A DNA stretch of 64,000 bases from an uncultured Kiritimatiellota bacterium (GTDB lineage: Bacteria; Verrucomicrobiota; Kiritimatiellia; RFP12; UBA1067): assembly GCA_934667425.1 (NCBI GenBank), contig CAKULV010000005.1, positions 24,267-88,266 of the forward strand, read 5' to 3'. Under the pieces are notes generated by a model. That model was not told the origin of the DNA, made no database searches, and saw only the letters and a program-made list of their open reading frames with translations. Position 1 is the first letter of the stretch, and each line of letters starts with the position of its first letter. A program made the translations under genes and the position numbers. Shown here piece after piece: positions 34,603 through 43,883 of this stretch.

Positions 34603-35904
34603 TCAGCGGATGGTGTAGCAGACGCGGAAGCCGGTGTCGTTTTTCTTTACCCACATCTGGCTCAGCGTGCGGGACGCGCAGCGGCACGATGTCGCCGGCG
34701 ACTTCCACGATCCGCCGCGGAGTGCGCGGTAGTTGGTGTGGTCATAGACATCCTTCGCCGGCCCGACGGGGTCGAGGAGGATGCCGGATTCATAGAAGTT
34801 GAACATGTCCATGCACAGCTCGGCGACGTTGCCAAGCATGTCATAGAATCCCCACGCGTTCGGCGCGTAGCTGCCTACGCGCGCCGTGCCTGCATCCGTA
34901 TCGCAGGTGGCGAAGTCGGGATCGTCCATGCCGCCTACGAGACCGCCGTTGCGGGCGTAGCGGCCGAGCCGGTCGAGCGCCGAGCACACGCCGAACTCGT
35001 TCGTGGACATGGCGGAGCCGTCGTAGAGTGCGGCGGTGGAGCCTGCGCGGCAGGCGTACTCCCACTGCGCCTCGGTCGGGAGCGCGAGCCTGTGGTTAAG
35101 CCCCGTGATGTTGCGCAGTCTGCCGAAAAACTTTTGTGCGCTGGACTGATAGGCTATCGCCTCATCGGCATTCGGCCATTTGCTGTCCAGGAGGTTGTCC
35201 GCCCATCTCACGCTGTCGATAGGCCGCGTCGCCGCGACGACGGCGTTGGAGAACGCCGCGAAGGAAGCACCCCCCGACACCTTCGCGTACTGGGCCTGCG
35301 TGACCTCGAAAACGCCAAGGTAGTAGTCGTCGCCCAGCTGGGTGATGCGCATGACGTCGTTATATGGACCACTGTCATTTGCGCCAAGCTCATCGCGCGG
35401 CGCACCCATGCGAAAGGTCTCGCCGGCGGCACGGACAAGACGCATGACGAGACTGTTCGTCCTGTACTCGTCCGATTCGATGCCGAACGGAAGCGCGTCT
35501 TCCGAGACGTAGTAGTTTCGCGTCTTCGAGCCGTCAAGCGAAAGCACCATGTAGTCCGGCGGCTCCCGTTCCGTCCAGGCCTTTATCTTGGCGCAAACCT
35601 TCAATGATACGACCGCAGGGTCAACCCACATGGACGGCGGATGCCACTCGACGGTCCGTTTCGTCCCGATCGAGACGAGCCTGTTCACGTCGCCCTGCAT
35701 CGTACGCAGAGGCACGGCCCCCACTGGGACGCCGTTCGTAAGTATGTCGGCGGTGACAATGGCATCCTCGCCGGACAACGTATACGTAATCACGACCTTG
35801 CGCTCGCTCCACAATTGACGGACTGCCACGTCCGACACCGTCGGCACGGCCCCGGCGGAAATATAGAGCATCGCGAAAGCGGGAAACAAAAGTGAATTCT
35901 TCAT
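34603..35904 (-). CDS. Secreted SUMF1-domain protein (40163 unit, first of two here)
   Basis: 433 residues, signal peptide MKNSLLFPAFAMLYISAGA. The lineage-typical N-terminal domain (VSDVAVRQLWSERKVVITYT) is followed by a SUMF1 fold (GVFEVTQAQYAKVSGG, LPTEAQWEYACRAGS, GFYDMLGNVAELCMD). At the position of the two catalytic cysteines the sequence is RGGSWKSPATSCRCASR; only the second cysteine position is kept. Oxidation of sulfatase cysteine is therefore doubtful. 25 bp separate it from the upstream SUMF1 gene and one base from the DUF4838 gene. Confidence 0.8.
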   Translation of the reverse strand: MKNSLLFPAFAMLYISAGAVPTVSDVAVRQLWSERKVVITYTLSGEDAIVTADILTNGVPVGAVPLRTMQGDVNRLVSIGTKRTVEWHPPSMWVDPAVVSLKVCAKIKAWTEREPPDYMVLSLDGSKTRNYYVSEDALPFGIESDEYRTNSLVMRLVRAAGETFRMGAPRDELGANDSGPYNDVMRITQLGDDYYLGVFEVTQAQYAKVSGGASFAAFSNAVVAATRPIDSVRWADNLLDSKWPNADEAIAYQSSAQKFFGRLRNITGLNHRLALPTEAQWEYACRAGSTAALYDGSAMSTNEFGVCSALDRLGRYARNGGLVGGMDDPDFATCDTDAGTARVGSYAPNAWGFYDMLGNVAELCMDMFNFYESGILLDPVGPAKDVYDHTNYRALRGGSWKSPATSCRCASRTLSQMWVKKNDTGFRVCYTIR

Positions 35905-35929
35905 CTTGGCATCTCCTGTGCTTGAACGT

Positions 35930-37501
35930 CTATCGGACGGTTATCACCATGGCCGGCGCGTGGGTTGCCACTTCTATTTCGGACGAAGCAACAGCCGATG
36001 CGACACCAGCCAATGAGACTACGGCCGAGGTCTCAGCCTTCGCGACAGCCGTTGGCGCATAGCCTGTCGTGGTCCAATAGTCTGTCTCCGAAGCCGAATC
36101 ATACGGTGCAAGTTCGTTCACCGATTCCGATCCCTCGCCCGCGTCACCATCGCCAAGGCCATACGCGACACGGAAGCCAAAGGATTTCACTTTGTTCCAG
36201 ACATTGTAATTGTTATTGTTCATACGTGCGGCACTGCGGCATGTGATCGGCGCGGAATTGAAGGCCCCACCACGAACCGCACGGAAATTAAAGTCTGAAC
36301 GGCCTTCGCTAAACGGACGGCCCAAGGGATCGATCGAGACCGAATCGGCGGCGTTCGTGTAGGCGGCAGCGGCGTCGAGGCACATTTCCCCGACGTTGCC
36401 GAGCATGTCATACAGGCCCCAGGCGTTAGGCGCGTAGCTCCCGACGCGCGCCGTGGCCCACTCCGCCGTGCAGTCCTCCGCCGGCATCTCCCCTGTGTTG
36501 ACGTTGAGCAACCCTCCGTTGTACTTGTTGCGGGCAATGGCGTCAAGAGACTCCGAGCGGACACCTGTCGCGGACAGTGCAGTCCCATCATTGAAGGCAG
36601 TGCCGCATCCTGCGCGGCAGGCGTACTCCCATTGCGCCTCAGTGGGGAGATCGAGGAGAAGCCCCAGCCCGGTCACGGCGCGCAACTGGCCGAAGAACTT
36701 CCACCAGGCCGACGCATGCCGCGTCGCGACGTCATCAGATGTCGGGTCGCCAGTGTCACGGAGACAGTTAAACTCAAAGTTTTCCACGGGACGTGTCGCC
36801 CATGCCTCTGCGTCCCCCTGATAGAAAGAGTAGTTATGCCCGTAAACGCGCCTGAACTGCAGCTGCGTAACCTCGAATACGCCGAGGTAATAGTCGTGGG
36901 TCAGGCGGACAAGATGGTTGGACTCCATCGTCACGTTACGGCCGATCTCGCCCTCGGGAGATCCCATACGCCACGTCACGCCGCGTGCAGGGATCTTCCG
37001 CAGCACCATCTTTTCCGTGCGATAGAGGTCGCTCCCGATCCCTTCAGGGAGAGAGTCTTCGTCCGGATAGTATTGCGGCGTCCTGCCGGCGGACACGGCG
37101 GAACGCGCGTCGAGATCGATCACCATGTACGGCGGCGGCGCCGAAACGCTCCAGGCGGTGACGACCGCCCGCAACTGGCCGCCGGCAGATATCGCCTCGC
37201 AAAATGACGGGTCTGGACGCCATATGGCTCGAAGGGACGTCCCGATTCCAACCTTGCGGTTCACCGCCCCCACGAGCCTGCGCTGGGCCTTCCCGCCGAC
37301 AGGCACCCACGCGCCGGAGGCATCCGCAAGCGTGTTCGTCTGAATGTCCATCGTCACGATCGCGTCTTCTCCACTAAGGTCATAGGTGATGGCGACCTTG
37401 CGGAAATCGCCGACACGGCTGACGTTCACGTTATCCACAATCGGTGCGGCAAGCGCGATCTCCGCGCCGATTGCCGCAGCCGTAATCAACGATAGCTTCA
37501 T
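35930..37501 (-). CDS. Secreted SUMF1-domain protein (40163 unit, second)
   Basis: 523 residues from the ATG at 37501, preceded by AAGGAGGGTGG and starting a signal peptide (MKLSLITAAAIGAEIALA). The frame's earlier Met at 37738 lies inside the upstream gene. An N-terminal beta domain (VDNVNVSRVGDFRKVAITYD) is followed by SUMF1 (GVFEVTQLQFRRVYGHNYSF, LPTEAQWEYACRAGCG, GLYDMLGNVGEMCLD, RGGAFNSAPITCRSAAR). Beyond the SUMF1 fold is an 80-residue Ala/Ser/Val-rich tail, longer than in its paralogues, that may be a spacer or attachment region. Confidence 0.8.
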   Translation of the reverse strand: MKLSLITAAAIGAEIALAAPIVDNVNVSRVGDFRKVAITYDLSGEDAIVTMDIQTNTLADASGAWVPVGGKAQRRLVGAVNRKVGIGTSLRAIWRPDPSFCEAISAGGQLRAVVTAWSVSAPPPYMVIDLDARSAVSAGRTPQYYPDEDSLPEGIGSDLYRTEKMVLRKIPARGVTWRMGSPEGEIGRNVTMESNHLVRLTHDYYLGVFEVTQLQFRRVYGHNYSFYQGDAEAWATRPVENFEFNCLRDTGDPTSDDVATRHASAWWKFFGQLRAVTGLGLLLDLPTEAQWEYACRAGCGTAFNDGTALSATGVRSESLDAIARNKYNGGLLNVNTGEMPAEDCTAEWATARVGSYAPNAWGLYDMLGNVGEMCLDAAAAYTNAADSVSIDPLGRPFSEGRSDFNFRAVRGGAFNSAPITCRSAARMNNNNYNVWNKVKSFGFRVAYGLGDGDAGEGSESVNELAPYDSASETDYWTTTGYAPTAVAKAETSAVVSLAGVASAVASSEIEVATHAPAMVITVR

Positions 37502-37520
37502 TTGCCACCCTCCTTGCTGT

Positions 37521-40163
37521 TCATTCGCTTCTTTCGCGCACCTGTGCCGGAGCATCTGCGACCGGACTGCACACAAGCGGTGCACTGGACGATTGATGTG
37601 TCGTTCCGCCATTATCCACAAGGGATATCTCCACATTGTACTTGCCCTGCGCCAATGGCGAGGCGAGACGAAGCGCCCCCTTTGCGTCCGCATACCGAAG
37701 CGCACAGGCGGCCTCTGCCACGATCCGCCCGGCCTCATCCTTCAGACGCACTCTCGCGGGGACGCCTGAGGCCGGAATGGCGCCGACCATCTGAGCGCGC
37801 CATCTGATCTCCATCGCACCCACCCACGCCATGAACGGCATCAGAGAGGTTATTAGGGGCCTTCCTACGCCGATGAGCGCAACGTTTCGGATGTCGAAAT
37901 CCAGCACGTCGCCATGCGCATAGTCCCGCTCAAGGAAATACCAGCGCATGGAGCAGACGTGGGACTTCTCATCGGCCGAGAGGCCAAGCCCGGAAAGCGG
38001 GATCATGATGCTGTGCCACTGGTCTGCGGCGAGGTTTCGGGGAACGCCGGAGAGTCCCTTCGTCGCAGTCTTGCCGTCCGCCAAGCGGCTCGTGAAGAGG
38101 ATGGTGTGCGGCCATTTCGCCGCATCGTCCGCGCAGCGGTTGGACTTCACGCGCATCTCGTATGAAAGGAATGCGTATGGCGTCACATCCAGTTCACCGC
38201 CCTTGCCCGAAGCCAGGCTTGCCATGAGCGACGGGGAGCCTCGCTTGTACCCGGCGGAATTGCCCGCGCGCTCGAAGTCCACGGCTATCGTGCAATGGAC
38301 GCTCCCGTCCGGATTCGTGCGCACCTTGCACTCGTCCTCTGCAGGCCAGAACGCCGTAGACGGAACGGTGCGGCGCACAAGCCTACCTGCCTTCTCTTCC
38401 CTGGCCAAGAAGTCCGACGCCTCTGCTTTGCCGGAACGCCACACGAGCCCGGGCAGGACGGACGGCCCCGGCTCCGCATTTGTCTCCGCCAATCCCACCG
38501 TCCGCATTATCATCGCGGCGATCCTTGCGCGGGCGGAGTCAAACATCGCGTCCCCCCAATGATTTGCCGCCAGGTATTTCGGCTCGGCGGGTACGGCATC
38601 GTACAGTTCCTGGAGCAGCGCCTTCGCCTCGGCCGGGCCGCCGCGACGGAACACTGCATCCTGAAGCGTATAGAGGTAGTCCCCATCGACCACACCGGCG
38701 AAGATGGCCTCCCAGAACCACGAGACCCACTCCGTGCCATCGGGCTTCAGGACCGCCAGACCGTCGGCAAGCTGCGAGATTTCGGCCTTGCGCTGACGCG
38801 ACGAAGTCCAGCTCCACGCCCACGGCACGATTGTGGTGTCGCCCATCTTCCATGCGCCGAACCCCCATGTCATGCGTCCGCCTCGCGCCTGCGTGGGGGC
38901 GTCCTTGATCTCGTAGGCGTTATGGTTCGGATAGCACCAATGTTCCGCCTTGCCGCTGGCCTTGAGTTCATCGGGAGACACGAAATACTGGTCGCACCAC
39001 ACGTCGACGTACGGCGACAGCGCAGCCTCAAGCTTCGGATCGCGCGTAGACCATGACGTCACGAACGTCCTGAAGCCGGCGGCCTTGATGGAGCGGAAAA
39101 GGCGTGAGACATACGACACGCTCGACGGATACGGCTCATCCGCGCCTATGACGAAGAGTTCAGGGCGTCCCTTGGCCTTCCATTCGTCGAGGAATGCGCG
39201 CCCAAGCCGCTCGATGTGGCCGAAGAACTCGTCCGGCGGCATTGGAGTCGCATTTTTCGTATACGCCTTGCCGGTATAGCGCCGATAGAGCTGCCCGATG
39301 ACGTTCATGAGCGCGATGTAGCGGCGAGGCGGATTGCCGCCCGCCGCCAGCCATTTCGCCTCGATCTCGTCAAGATTGGCGGCGAAGAGCCTGTCTGACG
39401 CCGCGTCATGGTTGATGTAGATCGTGCCGGGGATGTCGAAGCCGTACTCGACGGTCTTGGCGATGTCGTAGCGGCTGCTGACGTAGGCCGTGCGGAAGCG
39501 GTTCGGGTCGGCCTTGAGCTCGAACGGCAGCACGTCAAGCGAAAACGGCAGCTCGCGCACCTTCCGGCGTTCCGCGTCCCCAAGCCGGACGACGCCACGG
39601 TACCGCCCCGGAGCCGCATCCTTCGGCACACGCATCGTCAGCACGTAGCGAAGCGGCTCGCCGCGCCTGAGCGCAGTCTTTGCCGACGGCACGAGGTACG
39701 CCGGGCCGATCCGGCACTTGCCGCGCACCTGATAGTGGTCATACGCGAACGGCGCATACGTTACCTGCTCCAGCTTCGCGGCGAACGGGGTTTCCGCGAC
39801 TGCGGAAAAGCCGGCGATGTCGCGTCCCGGATATACCGCGAAGTTGAACTGCGCGCGTTCGCCCCGGGCCGCAAAGGCGTACAGGCTGTCCACTCGCTCG
39901 TCGGCCTGCGGACGGGTCTCCCGGTATACGGGTTCCGTGATCGGACGGGCGAACACAAGGAAGCCATCCGCCTGCTCCCGTGCCGTGAGGGCAGGTTCGG
40001 CGACGGCATCCACGAACGGGTATTCCCTCCAGTCCGCCGGCATCGCGCCAGACGGAATCGGCTCGTCGGGACATTCCGCGATCGGCGTCGTGAAAGACAT
40101 CGCCGACATGGCGCTCCCGACGGCGATCGTGCAGACGCATGATACAGGTGTTCGCATTCCCAT
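37521..40163 (-). CDS. GH123/DUF4091-like secreted glycosidase
   Basis: 880 residues, signal peptide with TIAVGSAMSAMSF. The N-terminal 240 residues are beta-rich; a barrel follows with the adjacent acids Asp342-Glu343 in LFVIGADEPYPSS, matching the catalytic Asp-Glu pair of GH123-type enzymes. Next come MTWGFGAWKMGDTTIVPWAW and EWVSWFWEAIFAGVVDGDY, and the late segment AKALLQELYDAV. The C-terminal 300 residues are additional sandwich modules (AFLSYEMRVKSN; KYNVEISLVDNG). It leads the four-gene unit 40163-32856 and resembles the 14956-17709 enzyme in plan but not closely in sequence. Substrate unknown. Confidence 0.7.
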   Translation of the reverse strand: MGMRTPVSCVCTIAVGSAMSAMSFTTPIAECPDEPIPSGAMPADWREYPFVDAVAEPALTAREQADGFLVFARPITEPVYRETRPQADERVDSLYAFAARGERAQFNFAVYPGRDIAGFSAVAETPFAAKLEQVTYAPFAYDHYQVRGKCRIGPAYLVPSAKTALRRGEPLRYVLTMRVPKDAAPGRYRGVVRLGDAERRKVRELPFSLDVLPFELKADPNRFRTAYVSSRYDIAKTVEYGFDIPGTIYINHDAASDRLFAANLDEIEAKWLAAGGNPPRRYIALMNVIGQLYRRYTGKAYTKNATPMPPDEFFGHIERLGRAFLDEWKAKGRPELFVIGADEPYPSSVSYVSRLFRSIKAAGFRTFVTSWSTRDPKLEAALSPYVDVWCDQYFVSPDELKASGKAEHWCYPNHNAYEIKDAPTQARGGRMTWGFGAWKMGDTTIVPWAWSWTSSRQRKAEISQLADGLAVLKPDGTEWVSWFWEAIFAGVVDGDYLYTLQDAVFRRGGPAEAKALLQELYDAVPAEPKYLAANHWGDAMFDSARARIAAMIMRTVGLAETNAEPGPSVLPGLVWRSGKAEASDFLAREEKAGRLVRRTVPSTAFWPAEDECKVRTNPDGSVHCTIAVDFERAGNSAGYKRGSPSLMASLASGKGGELDVTPYAFLSYEMRVKSNRCADDAAKWPHTILFTSRLADGKTATKGLSGVPRNLAADQWHSIMIPLSGLGLSADEKSHVCSMRWYFLERDYAHGDVLDFDIRNVALIGVGRPLITSLMPFMAWVGAMEIRWRAQMVGAIPASGVPARVRLKDEAGRIVAEAACALRYADAKGALRLASPLAQGKYNVEISLVDNGGTTHQSSSAPLVCSPVADAPAQVRERSE

Positions 40164-40193
40164 TCGTCACTCCACTTTGTGGTGAATGCGGCA

Positions 40194-40220
40194 ATTGTAC
40201 CAAAATCATTTTTTTTTTCA
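40194..40220 (-). promoter_or_regulatory. A-tract promoter without operator for the 40163 unit
   Basis: A TACAAT -10 box at 40199-40194 (minus), in the context GTACAATTGCCGC, has a run of A residues just upstream (40210-40218). It therefore resembles promoter copies 1 and 2, but the palindrome is absent at the expected place (40224-40239). Confidence 0.5.
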
Positions 40221-40337
40221 CCAAAAAACGACCAGGAAATCGCGAAACATATCGTGTTGCAGGAGCATATCGATGTTACACCGTACATTGGCGCGGCGAC
40301 CTCGATGAAATCGCCGCCACGCCGCCCCAACGACACC

Positions 40338-40373
40338 AACCTGAAACCTAAAACCTAAAACCTGAAACCTACC
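40338..40373. repeat. Heptamer array (CCTAAAA/CCTGAAA) behind the barrel protein gene
   Basis: About five tandem units of CCTRAAA end immediately before the TGA at 40377-40375. In the gene's sense it is TAGGTTTCAGGTTTTAGG and onwards. A second array lies at 41363-41412. Confidence 0.85.
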
Positions 40374-40374
40374 T

Positions 40375-41253
40375 TCAGAACCGGAAGACGACGCCTGCGC
40401 TCACGACGAGCGACGAGAAGTCGATCTCGGCATCCGTGCGCCCAAGGCCCGTATCGGCCTTGTCGATCCACTCGTAGCCGACCTCCGTGAAGAGACCGGC
40501 GTTCTCCGTAACCGAGGCCGCCAGGCCGAGCGCACCGCCCGCGCCGAACAGGCACTTCGTGTCGGACGCGTCCGACGGGCCGGCGCCGAAGTCCACATGC
40601 GCGATGTTGCAGAGCGCCTGGATGCGGCCGTAGGCCTCCAGCCACCCGCAGGCCCGCCACGAAGCCTGCGGGCCAAGGCCGACCTGGTAGAGGTCGCTCC
40701 GAAGCCGCGCGGCCTTCCCGACCGGCAGGCCCGGAAGCGTCTCGCTGGACGGCACCGCGTCCGGCAGGAACGGCGGCGTGACCGGGGCCGGCGGTATCGG
40801 GCCGCCGCTGAAGTAGTAGATGTCCTTCCGGCGGAGGGTCAGCCCGGAGACCGACGACTCCATCCTCCAGTAGGCGGCGAACGTCGCGGCGAGCCCAAGG
40901 GAGAAGTCCCCGATCTCGAAGAGGTCGCGCGACAGCGCGGCCCTGAACCCGAGCGGACCGTCCGTGTCGGACCCGCCCGTCACCGTCGTCGATTGCGTGC
41001 GCGTGTAGGCGTACTTCTGCATCGCCGGATCTGTCGGATAGTCCGGATCCTGCACGACCTCCACGTCGCCGGCGCCGAAGCTCGTCTTCGTGGACGGATC
41101 CGGCTTGTCGTATCCGGACTGCGTCGTGCCCGAGACCGAGCCCTTGACGCGCGAGCGCCAGGCCGGCCCTACCGAGATCTGCCAGGGGTTCGCGTCCGCA
41201 AGCGCCGCGAGCGAAGCCATCCCAGCCGCCATCAGCCAAATCTTCTTCATCAT
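40375..41253 (-). CDS. Outer-membrane beta-barrel protein
   Basis: 292 residues from the ATG at 41253, 7 bp after AGGAG; a TTG two codons earlier is less likely. It has a signal peptide ending ALADA. The mature protein starts NPWQISVGPAWRSRVKGSV and alternates amphipathic strands (LGFRAALSRDLFEIGDFSLG, ALGLAASVTENAGLFTEVGY, DFSSLVVSAGVVFRF). It ends in phenylalanine with the aromatic-x-aromatic signal recognised by the outer-membrane assembly machinery. Twelve or so strands fit the length. It follows two MBG-repeat protein genes and could anchor or assist them, but no enzymatic or transport function can be read. Confidence 0.75.
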   Translation of the reverse strand: MMKKIWLMAAGMASLAALADANPWQISVGPAWRSRVKGSVSGTTQSGYDKPDPSTKTSFGAGDVEVVQDPDYPTDPAMQKYAYTRTQSTTVTGGSDTDGPLGFRAALSRDLFEIGDFSLGLAATFAAYWRMESSVSGLTLRRKDIYYFSGGPIPPAPVTPPFLPDAVPSSETLPGLPVGKAARLRSDLYQVGLGPQASWRACGWLEAYGRIQALCNIAHVDFGAGPSDASDTKCLFGAGGALGLAASVTENAGLFTEVGYEWIDKADTGLGRTDAEIDFSSLVVSAGVVFRF

Positions 41254-41362
41254 ATCCAATCTCCTGAAACCAATTTACGATTTGCGATTCTTCGATTTAC
41301 GATTGCATCCAGCCATTTGGTCATTTGATGATTTAACATCGTGAATCCTGCCAATTGCCGCT

Positions 41363-41412
41363 GAAAACCTGAAACCTGAAACCTAAAACCTGAAACCTAA
41401 AACCTGAAACCT
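41363..41412. repeat. Heptamer array containing the stop codon of the MBG/LRR gene
   Basis: About seven tandem CCTRAAA units run into the stop codon of the next gene: the TAG at 41413-41411 overlaps the last unit. The adjacent 41274-41305 also has the loose repeat GATTTACGATT. Confidence 0.85.
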
Positions 41413-43765
41413 ACTCCACCACCGCCTGGAGGAAGCCGCTGTTCCCTTCAGGGATCGCGACCTCGACCGTGACGGTCCCGTCGCCGTTGTCCGTCGCCGC
41501 CGTCGGCGAGAGGGTCTCCGCCGGCTCCGAGAGGGACGCCCAGTACCTGACCTTCACCGAGGCCGGGTCCACCGCGCCCCAGCTGGAGGCCTTGCGGACG
41601 GAGAGCGTCATCGTCACCCGTCCGGGCGCGAGGCTGACCGACTGCGTCTTCAGCGACGAGACGATGGCGTCTTCCCTGACCGTCACGGACGGCATGCCGC
41701 CCTTCAGCGCCGCCATGTAGTCCGTGTCGGACGCGAGCGCCGGGTCGATGAGGACTTCCACGCCCTGCGGCGTGGCGTCCATTCCGGCCGAGCGGAACAC
41801 CTGCCTGCCGACGGACGGCCTCCCGAGGATCGCGATCTTCGCCAGCCTGCGGCAGTTGAGGAAGGCGTAGTCGTCGATCTGCCCCACGGATTCGCCGACC
41901 GTCAGTTCCCGCAGCCCGAGGCAGGACGAGAACGCATAGCTGCCGATCGACAGCGTGGCGGACGTCCCGGGGGCGTCCCACTTGCGGACGTCCGTGAACG
42001 TGATCGAAGTGAGCGACCTGACGTTGTAGAACGCCCTGCCGCCGATCTCGGTGCAGAAGAGCGGAAGCGACAGCGCCGTCATGCCGCTCTTCGAGTTTGC
42101 GAAGGCATCCAGCGCGATCGCCGTGATGAAGCGCCCCTCGATCTTGTCGGGGATGACCACGTCCGCGATCCGCCGGTTCGGGTCCTTGAAGCCGACGATC
42201 CGCGCCGTCTCCGCACCCGTCGCCTCCCACTTGAAGATCGTCTCCGCGTCCGACTCCTCGTGGACCGTCACCGGCGGCGGCGTGACCGTGAGCGTGCCAT
42301 AGGTCTTCGTAATCTCGTAGTTCCCCGCCAATGTACCCGCATTCAGCGTGTAATCAAACGAGTTGGGGACGCTGTCCGCATCCGCGAGCGTCGCGAAGTT
42401 GCCGTAGGTCGCGCCCTCGCCGGGGGCGAAGCCGTCGCCGCCGACCGTCACCGTCGTCTCCGCATGCGCCGTGCCGTCGTGCGCCCACGAGCCGTCGCCC
42501 GACGTGAGCGTGAGGTGGCGCTTCAGGATATCGAACTCGTAAACGGCGGTTCCCGTGTAGTTGTTCCTGCCCGTGAAGACCATCCGCGCCGTGCCGGCGT
42601 TCACGTTGTCCTCGTAGGCCACGTCGTAGTCGTCCTCCGTGATCAGGGCCGCAGTGTCCTCCGCCTTCGGAGTCGGGCGCTTCGCCGTGCCGTCGTAGAC
42701 GTACTCCTCGTCCTGCTCCGCCCACACCTCCGCCTCCGCGATGTCCCTCGGCTGAATCGTCACGGGACGCGAATCCGTCACGGTCGAATACCCCTCCGCC
42801 TCAATCCTGAACCAGACGGGACGCGCCGTGCAGGCGTTCGTGTAGGCGACGGGCTGCGCCGACCACGGGCCTTCCTCGCTTCCCGCGTACGAGACCATGT
42901 AGCCGGTCGACGGCACCGAGATGTTCACCTCGATGCCGAAACCCCGGTTGCAGTACGTGCCCGCGTTGCCGTCCGCCGCGTAGCGGATTGTCGCGGCATG
43001 GATCGTGAATGGCACCGTCGCCGTGAGTTCCTTGTAGTTCCGCGACTCGGGAACCGTGAAGGTCGCCGTGTAGTTCCCCGGCAGCGTCGGCTTCGCGCCG
43101 GACGACCAGACCACCGTCGCGACGCCGGACTTCGCCGCCGAGACGGGCTCGCTCGCCGTCCGCCCGTACGTCCAGTCCGCGACCGCCGGGACCGTCGTCC
43201 ATTCGTTGTTCGCCTTCGCGATCTCGAACTCGACCTCTACCGTGCCTGTGTAGTTGCGCTTGCCCGTGAAGACCGCCCGCGCCGTGCCCGCGTTCACGTT
43301 GTCCTCGTAGGCCACGTCGTAGTCGTCCTCCGTGATCAGGGCCGCAGTGTCCTCCGCCTTCGGAGTCGGGCGCTTCGCCGTGCCGTCGTAGACGTACTCC
43401 TCGTCCTGCTCCACCCAGACGTAATCTTCCGTCAGGGTTTTCGGAACGATCGTGACGGATGCCTTGTCCGTGACCGTATCATACCCAGGCGCGGAGATGC
43501 GGAACCACACCGGCTTCGCCGTGCAGACGTCCGTATACATGACGGGTCCCGCCGACCACGGCCCTGTCTCGCTCTCCGCGTACTCGACCGTGTACCCGGC
43601 CGACGGCACGGAGACGTTCACATCAATGCCGTAGCCACGGTTGCAGTATGGGCCCGTCGTCCCGTCCGCCACGTAGCCAATCGTCGCGGCTGACGCAGTC
43701 AGGCCCGCGCACGCGCACAGCGCGCACACGGCCTGCTTGATTTTCAGTCTTGTTGGTCGTATCAT
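41411..43765 (-). CDS. Secreted MBG-repeat protein with BspA-type leucine-rich repeats
   Basis: 784 residues, signal peptide ending LTASA. Two long internal repeats at about 29-190 and 255-405 share YCNRGYGIDVNVSVPS-like openings and the segment EEYVYDGTAKRPTPKAEDTA. About 130 bp of each (42593-42720 and 43282-43411) are identical in DNA. A third MBG-type unit follows (GDGFAPGEGATYGNFATL), then a run of BspA-like LRR_5 repeats at about 540-700 (IGSYAFSSCLGLRELTVG, IDDYAFLNCRRLAKIAI). The tail is beta-rich (VTVEVAIPEGNSGFLQAV). Such proteins are adhesins or binding proteins on the cell surface. 118 bp downstream of the giant MBG gene. Confidence 0.75.
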   Translation of the reverse strand: MIRPTRLKIKQAVCALCACAGLTASAATIGYVADGTTGPYCNRGYGIDVNVSVPSAGYTVEYAESETGPWSAGPVMYTDVCTAKPVWFRISAPGYDTVTDKASVTIVPKTLTEDYVWVEQDEEYVYDGTAKRPTPKAEDTAALITEDDYDVAYEDNVNAGTARAVFTGKRNYTGTVEVEFEIAKANNEWTTVPAVADWTYGRTASEPVSAAKSGVATVVWSSGAKPTLPGNYTATFTVPESRNYKELTATVPFTIHAATIRYAADGNAGTYCNRGFGIEVNISVPSTGYMVSYAGSEEGPWSAQPVAYTNACTARPVWFRIEAEGYSTVTDSRPVTIQPRDIAEAEVWAEQDEEYVYDGTAKRPTPKAEDTAALITEDDYDVAYEDNVNAGTARMVFTGRNNYTGTAVYEFDILKRHLTLTSGDGSWAHDGTAHAETTVTVGGDGFAPGEGATYGNFATLADADSVPNSFDYTLNAGTLAGNYEITKTYGTLTVTPPPVTVHEESDAETIFKWEATGAETARIVGFKDPNRRIADVVIPDKIEGRFITAIALDAFANSKSGMTALSLPLFCTEIGGRAFYNVRSLTSITFTDVRKWDAPGTSATLSIGSYAFSSCLGLRELTVGESVGQIDDYAFLNCRRLAKIAILGRPSVGRQVFRSAGMDATPQGVEVLIDPALASDTDYMAALKGGMPSVTVREDAIVSSLKTQSVSLAPGRVTMTLSVRKASSWGAVDPASVKVRYWASLSEPAETLSPTAATDNGDGTVTVEVAIPEGNSGFLQAVVE

Positions 43766-43805
43766 TTCTGTTTCCCTTTTTTGTCACCTCTGTTTGTTAC
43801 CGCAG

Positions 43806-43835
43806 AAAAAGCGGGCGCAAAGGCTCTCTGCGCCC
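43806..43835 (-). terminator. Rho-independent terminator behind the giant MBG gene
   Basis: On the minus strand GGGCGCA (43835-43829) and TGCGCCC (43819-43813) form a 7-bp GC-rich stem with a 9-base loop, followed after GC by five T residues (43810-43806). It lies about 50 bp after the stop at 43884. Confidence 0.55.
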
Positions 43836-43883
43836 TCCTTGCGCCCCCTCTGAGGCGAAACCTTGGAAACGAAGCGCCGTCCA

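Noticed and set aside
40338..41412. Telomere-like ends because of CCTAAAA repeats
   Set aside because: Short internal arrays on both sides of a normal gene, mixed with CCTGAAA, with genes continuing past them.
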